From Streptomyces mangrovisoli (GTDB lineage: Bacteria; Actinomycetota; Actinomycetes; Streptomycetales; Streptomycetaceae), in NCBI RefSeq assembly GCF_000974985.2, contig NZ_LAVA02000036.1, positions 61,833 to 125,832 of the forward strand: 64,000 nucleotides of DNA, written 5' to 3'. Each line of letters begins with the position of its first letter. The first letter of the stretch is position 1. The position numbers and the translations under genes were made by a program. This document shows positions 59,911 through 64,000 of this stretch, piece by piece. The notes below the pieces were generated by a model. The model worked only from the letters and a program-made list of their open reading frames with translations. It was not told where the DNA came from and searched no databases.

Positions 59911-60610
59911 CCGCGGCGTCGGCCGGCAGCAGCGCCAGGTCGAGGCCGCGCACCAGCCGGGCCCGCAGCGTCTCGTCGGCGGCCAGCCGCCCGGCGACGG
60001 CGCGGGCGGCCTCGGCGGGCACGGCGGCCGGGTCGAGGACGAGGGCCAGGGTGCCGTCGGCCCGTCCCGGGCCCAGATAGGCGCGCAGCACGGCGGGCTC
60101 GGCGGCCACGGCGGCCCGCACCGCGCCGACCACCTCCGGATCGGCCAGCGGGTCGGTGGACGTGCGGCCCTCGGCGAGCGCCAGCAGCACCGGCCCGGTC
60201 AGCTCGAACGGCACCGGTCCCGCCATGTCCAGCACGACGGTGTCCGCCTTCTCGTGCGCGGCGGCCTGGAGCGCCTGGTGCAGCGGTACGGCGACCGGGC
60301 GCGCCGCCGGGTCCCAGCGGGCCAGCGAGTCGGTGGAGGTGAAGGCGGGCAGGGCGGTACGGCCCCCGGCCTTCAGGGTGGGCACCGCCATGTCGCTGGT
60401 CTTCTCGCGCCGCAGCCCGTTCTCGTCCTCCTCGACCTCGCCGAGCACGGCGACGACCGGGACGAGCAGCCGGGCGCCCCTGAGGGATTCCAGGACGGGC
60501 CCGAGCGCGCCACGGTCCTCGGCCCACGCCGCGAGCGCCGCGCTCAGCCGGGGGTCGGCCGAGCCGTCGTCGTCGGAGTAGCCGGGGTCGGGAATGTTCA
60601 TCTTCGCCAC
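59876..60610 (-). CDS. SseB family protein
   Basis: GTG 60610 lies eight bases after TAGGGT and has no ribosome-binding site, suggesting a leaderless start; ATG 60601 is an alternative. The 244-aa protein has an SseB N-domain (SAALAAWAEDRGALGPVLESLRGARLLVPVVAVLG, MAVPTLKAGGRTALPAFTSTDSLARWDP) and a C-domain (LRAYLGPGRADGTLALVLDP). SseB proteins are thought to help proteins interact; biochemical function is not established. Confidence 0.87.
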   Translation of the reverse strand: MAKMNIPDPGYSDDDGSADPRLSAALAAWAEDRGALGPVLESLRGARLLVPVVAVLGEVEEDENGLRREKTSDMAVPTLKAGGRTALPAFTSTDSLARWDPAARPVAVPLHQALQAAAHEKADTVVLDMAGPVPFELTGPVLLALAEGRTSTDPLADPEVVGAVRAAVAAEPAVLRAYLGPGRADGTLALVLDPAAVPAEAARAVAGRLAADETLRARLVRGLDLALLPADAAAPGAPLYERGV

Positions 60611-60760
60611 GGTCACCGACCCTATCGGGGGGATGCTGCTGCGCTTGTGCGGCCCCCGAAACCACGCGGACACGGCCTTCACGCTTTTCTCAGAAAGCGC
60701 TGACACGGATCTCACGTTCGTCTAACGAAGCGCACAGTCGCCCCCCGGACCATCGCGGTC

Positions 60761-61768
60761 ATGGAGTCCTCCAGAGCCGCCCGTCGCCGTGCCGCCCGTC
60801 CGTCCCGGCGCCGTCCCCTCCTCTACGTCACCCTCGCCGCGGTCGCGGTCGTGGGAGGCACGGCGGCGGGTACGGCTTATGTGAAGGCGCAGGCGCAGCC
60901 CGGTGGGAGCGCCGCGTCCTCGTCGCCGTCGGTGTCCGCCACGGCGCAGGCGGGCGGGGAGGCATCGGTGGAACCCGTGACACAGCCGGCGGTCGACTAC
61001 GACGCCCTGATGACGAAGGCCGTGCGGACGGTGGCCCTGACCGGCGACCAGAAGGTCTCCGCGGCCGTGCTCGACATGGACTCGGGCACCAGCGCCACGT
61101 ACGGCGACGCCGCGTTCGACACGGCGAGCATCGTCAAGGTCGACATCCTCGCGACGCTGCTGCTCCAGGCCCAGGACGCGGACCGGCATCTGACGTCGGC
61201 GGAGCGGACGTACGCCACCTCGATGATCGAGAACAGCGACAACGACTCCGCGTCGGCGCTGTGGAACATCATCGGCACGGCGAAGGGGCTGGACGCGGCC
61301 AACAAGCGGTTCGGGCTGACCGGCACCGAGGGCGGTGACGGGGTGCTGTGGGGGCTGACCCAGACGACCGCCTCGGACCAGCTCACGCTGCTCCAGCAGG
61401 TGTTCGGGGACGACTCGAAACTGAGCGACTCCTCGCAGTCGTACCTTCAGGGGCTGATGAAGAACATAGAGGCGGACCAGCACTGGGGGGTGTCGGCGGC
61501 GGCCGACGGCTCGCAGTGGGCGCTGAAGAACGGCTGGCTGGCGCGCAGCACCACCGGGCTGTGGGACGTCAACAGCATCGGCCGGGTGACGGCCGGCGGC
61601 AAGGACTACCTGGTGGCCGTGTTGTCCAAGGGGAGCACCACCCAGGCGAAGGGCATCACGCTGGTCGAGGCGGCGGCGAAGGCGGCGGTCGCGACCTTCA
61701 CGGGCGAGGACGCGTCGGCTTCCGCGTCTGCCTCGGCGTCCGCGTCCGCGTCCGGTACGACGTCGTAG
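60761..61768 (+). CDS. Secreted serine hydrolase of beta-lactamase fold
   Basis: The 335-aa protein has a basic N-terminus (RRRAARPSRRR) and one signal-anchor helix (LLYVTLAAVAVVGGTAAGTAYV). The penicilloyl-Ser fold follows: SxxK in TASIVKVDIL, SDN in NSDNDSASALW and KxG in LKNGWL. The class A ExxLN omega-loop motif is not clear, so it may be a peptidase or carboxypeptidase rather than a lactamase. The C-terminus ends with a Ser/Ala repeat. An imperfect dyad TTCGTctaACGAA (60717-60729) lies upstream. Confidence 0.82.
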   Translation: MESSRAARRRAARPSRRRPLLYVTLAAVAVVGGTAAGTAYVKAQAQPGGSAASSSPSVSATAQAGGEASVEPVTQPAVDYDALMTKAVRTVALTGDQKVSAAVLDMDSGTSATYGDAAFDTASIVKVDILATLLLQAQDADRHLTSAERTYATSMIENSDNDSASALWNIIGTAKGLDAANKRFGLTGTEGGDGVLWGLTQTTASDQLTLLQQVFGDDSKLSDSSQSYLQGLMKNIEADQHWGVSAAADGSQWALKNGWLARSTTGLWDVNSIGRVTAGGKDYLVAVLSKGSTTQAKGITLVEAAAKAAVATFTGEDASASASASASASASGTTS

Positions 61769-61804
61769 CGCATCCGCATCCGCAGCCCTAAGACGGTCGG
61801 GGGC

Positions 61805-62968
61805 TCAGCGGGGGGTGTGGCCCCGGCGGCGCCACAGGGCGACCGCCGCGATCAGCAGGAGGGCGCCGAGTCCGCCCGCGAGCGGGCCCGCCCAGCCCGG
61901 TGTGCCGTCGTCCGTCCTGGCGGCGTCGGGTCCCGGGCCGAAGTACCGCTTGTCGTACGCGGCCGCGTGCAGCTTCGCCGGGCGCAGCTTCGCGGCGGCC
62001 TTGAGCGCGGCGGCGGGGTCGATGAAGCCGAAGCCGCGGGAGTCGTCCCGGCCGCCGACGGGGGCGTTGCGGGCCGTGTCCTCCAGGAGCGTCTTGACCT
62101 GGGCGGGGGTCAGCTGCGGATACGCGGACTTGAGCAGCGCGACCGCGCCGGAGACGAACGCGGAGGCCGCGCTGGTCCCCCAGCCCTCGTAGTACTTGTG
62201 GTCCGGGTCGGCGATCACGACGTCGACACCGGGCGCGGCGACGGCGGAGTACCAGCGGCGGGTGGAGAACGAGGCGCGGGTGCCGTAGCGGTCCACGGCG
62301 GCGGCCGCGATGACGCCCGGGTAGGCGGCGGGGTAGGAGACGTGGTCGCCCTTCTCGCCGCCGTTGCCGGCCGACGCGACCACGACGACGCCCTTCTTCA
62401 GGGCGTACTGCACGGCCTCGTCCTCGGTCGGCTCGGGGTGCGCGGAGGCCGAGTCGTCGCCGAGGGAGAGGTTGATGACGTCGGCGCCGTGGTCGGCGGC
62501 CCAGCGGATGCCCTCGGCGAGGGCGTTGCCCCGGGTGGTGCGGGCCTTCGTGCGGGCGGAGTCGCCGTCCTCCAGGATCACCCGGACCGGGAGGATCTTG
62601 GCCTCGGGGGCGATGCCCATGACGCCCTCGGAGTCGCCCGCGCCGTGGCCGTGACCGGCGATGATCCCGGCCATGGCGGTGCCGTGCCGGGCCCAGGCGC
62701 GGTCGCCGCGCTTGGCGCCGAAGCCGATGAGGTCCTTGCCGGCCAGGACGTTGCCCTTGAGGTCGGGGTGGTCGTCCTCGACGCCCGTGTCGAGGACGGC
62801 GACGGTGACGCCCTTGCCCTTGGTGGTGCGCCACGCCTGCTCGGTGTGCATGGCGGACAGGGCCCACTGCTGGGCCCGGATGCTGTCGGCGTGCGCGGCG
62901 GTGGAGGGCAGCAGCGCGACCGACGCGGCCAGGAACAGGCTCAGCGCCGCTCCGGCGCGGCGCCTCAC
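61805..62968 (-). CDS. Mycosin-like subtilisin (S8) protease
   Basis: GTG 62968 overlaps the upstream stop as GTGA (387 aa). It has a signal peptide (GAALSLFLAASVALLPSTAAHA), the catalytic Asp in TVAVLDTGVEDDHPDL, His in ARHGTAMAGIIAG and Ser in WGTSAASAFVSGAVAL, then a C-terminal helix (AGPLAGGLGALLLIAAVAL) and basic tail. This is the layout of MycP mycosins that cleave type VII substrates, but no ESX genes are in view. A role in processing the upstream membrane protein is possible because the genes are coupled. Confidence 0.88.
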   Translation of the reverse strand: MRRRAGAALSLFLAASVALLPSTAAHADSIRAQQWALSAMHTEQAWRTTKGKGVTVAVLDTGVEDDHPDLKGNVLAGKDLIGFGAKRGDRAWARHGTAMAGIIAGHGHGAGDSEGVMGIAPEAKILPVRVILEDGDSARTKARTTRGNALAEGIRWAADHGADVINLSLGDDSASAHPEPTEDEAVQYALKKGVVVVASAGNGGEKGDHVSYPAAYPGVIAAAAVDRYGTRASFSTRRWYSAVAAPGVDVVIADPDHKYYEGWGTSAASAFVSGAVALLKSAYPQLTPAQVKTLLEDTARNAPVGGRDDSRGFGFIDPAAALKAAAKLRPAKLHAAAYDKRYFGPGPDAARTDDGTPGWAGPLAGGLGALLLIAAVALWRRRGHTPR

Positions 62969-64000
62969 GAGGCGCCTCCGCCGGCCGTGCTCGGGCTGGG
63001 CGAGCCCCCGACGGCGGTACGGCGCAGGTCGCGGCCGATGCGGTCGGCCAGGCCCTGCGCCTCGTTGCCGAGGCCGGCCTGGGCGGGCGCCGTGGTGGCG
63101 CCGGACTGCTCGGCGTCGGCGGCGGGCTGCGGGGCGTCGACACTGCGGCCGTCGGCCCAGCCGGAGACGGCGTAGACCACGACGGGGGCGTCGGTGAACA
63201 CGTTGATCGTCCAGGAGGCTCGCTGCTTGTCGCCGAACCCGGCCGCGGCGGTGCCCTTGGCGGCGTACGGGCGGGGCATGAGGTCGGTGCGGCGGTCGAG
63301 CCGCTCGTTCTTGAAGCGGGTGGCGAGGGCGTTCATGGCGGTGGCGTCGGCCTTGGTGAACATCAGGCCGACGGTGGTGACGTAGGACTGCGTGGCGTCG
63401 GTGTAGGTGGCGCGCAGCAGCCGCGCGCAGCCGACGGGGGCGAGCGCCTTCTTCAGCAGCGGGTCGAAGGCGTTCGCGCAGCCGCTGTCGGGGGCGACGG
63501 CGATCCGGGTCCAGGTGCGGTCGGCGCCGCCGGGGCCCGCGCCGGTGCCCGTGACGGTACGCGGGAAGAGCTGGTCGACGGGGATGCTGTGCCACAGGCC
63601 GCCGGCGGTGGCGTAGGCGTCCTGGTCGGGCTCGCCGCCGGAGCCGCCGGTGAGCCAGCTGCCGGTGACGGCGCCGCCGACGAGTCCGAGTCCGAGGACG
63701 ACGCAGGCCGCGGCCGCGGCGGTACGCCCGCGCACCCGGCCGCCGAACGCCTCGATGCGCCGGGGGCGTTCGCCGTACCCCTCGGGCCGGGCGAACGACA
63801 CGACGGTCGGCGCGGTGGGCTCGGTCGGCGGCAGGGCGGCGCTCCAGGAGAGCGAGGGATCGGGCGCGGGCGTGCCCGCCGGGGCGGCGGGGGTGGCCCG
63901 CGGCGGGGCGGCGGGCGGCGCCGCGGAGGTGACGCGCGGGTGGTACGGCGGCGCCACGGGCGCGCCGGCCTGCGGCGGGGTGCCGGACGGGCGCGGCGGG
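62965..64000 (-). CDS. Pro-rich single-pass membrane protein, 5' end beyond the window
   Basis: The frame is open to the window edge. It begins in a Pro/Ala-rich cytoplasmic region (APRATPAAPAGTPAP-type), then one helix (ACVVLGLGLVGGAVTGSWLTG) and an extracytoplasmic domain of about 210 residues with a Cys pair (DSGCANAFDPLL, PVGCARLLRATYTD). DATQSYVTTVGLMFTKADAT and WTINVFTDAPVVVYAVSGWADGRS follow. No family was recognised. Its stop overlaps the mycosin start, so the protease is its partner in expression. A start at about 63957 is possible; a longer one lies outside. Confidence 0.75.
   Translation of the reverse strand, partial: PPRPSGTPPQAGAPVAPPYHPRVTSAAPPAAPPRATPAAPAGTPAPDPSLSWSAALPPTEPTAPTVVSFARPEGYGERPRRIEAFGGRVRGRTAAAAACVVLGLGLVGGAVTGSWLTGGSGGEPDQDAYATAGGLWHSIPVDQLFPRTVTGTGAGPGGADRTWTRIAVAPDSGCANAFDPLLKKALAPVGCARLLRATYTDATQSYVTTVGLMFTKADATAMNALATRFKNERLDRRTDLMPRPYAAKGTAAAGFGDKQRASWTINVFTDAPVVVYAVSGWADGRSVDAPQPAADAEQSGATTAPAQAGLGNEAQGLADRIGRDLRRTAVGGSPSPSTAGGGAS

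Noticed and set aside
61805..64000. A type VII secretion (ESX) locus.
   Set aside because: Only a mycosin-like protease and one unknown membrane protein are visible; no EccC, EccB, EccD or WXG100 gene.

Overview
The window is a stretch of core chromosome from a Streptomyces or very close relative. The evidence is very high GC with strong third-position bias, GTG and TTG starts, Tat- and Sec-type secreted proteins, and a gene order I recognise from memory as that of the Streptomyces coelicolor chromosome: a cobalamin trio, metNIQ, glpQ, argH, argCJBDR, pheST, and infC-rpmI-rplT. I saw no rRNA, tRNA, CRISPR array, insertion sequence or prophage.

Layout. 1-1.8 kb: a phosphotransferase cut by the window edge and two small genes. 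1.9-4.5 kb: a membrane Ser/Thr kinase and a SpoU methyltransferase. 4.6-12 kb, minus strand: cobalamin genes cobA, a bluB-cobT fusion with a huge disordered N-terminus, and cobL. 12-15.9 kb: an acetyltransferase, then the methionine importer metN-metI-metQ behind a possible Met/Cys leader peptide. 16-28 kb: small membrane proteins, an ECF-like sigma factor, a Tat-exported glycerophosphodiesterase behind a probable PHO box, an acyltransferase, a TetR/MFS efflux pair, an aldo/keto reductase, argH, a secreted protein with an exact internal duplication, a flavin-binding protein and an L,D-transpeptidase-like protein.

28.4-35.8 kb is the most interesting block. A two-component system (OmpR type) is transcribed divergently from ferric reductase-FMN_bind-ferric reductase-(FMN_bind)x2-ApbE. 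The shared promoter region carries two pairs of 11-bp-spaced direct repeats that look like the regulator's own sites. Together the genes predict a regulated flavin-based route for moving electrons from cytoplasmic NAD(P)H across the membrane to covalently bound external FMN.

36-41 kb: the arginine operon argC-J-B-D-R with overlapping start and stop codons and ARG boxes. 41-51 kb: accessory metabolic genes, including a MerR-type promoter, a histidine-phosphatase fold lacking both catalytic histidines, a MocR regulator and an EamA exporter whose start codons overlap head to head, a 3-hydroxyacyl-CoA dehydrogenase, a Nudix enzyme, a TPR regulator and a SpoIIE-type phosphatase. 51.5-59.4 kb: translation genes pheS-pheT, a PAS histidine kinase, a second SpoU enzyme, and infC-rpmI-rplT with an AUC start codon and an apparent leader attenuator. 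59.5-64 kb: DUF1844, SseB, a beta-lactamase-fold protein, and a mycosin-like protease overlapping a membrane protein that runs off the window.

Intergenic spaces carry many long perfect hairpins (probable terminators) and a dispersed 20-bp palindromic repeat family. Function calls rest on reading conserved motifs by eye; no database search was run.
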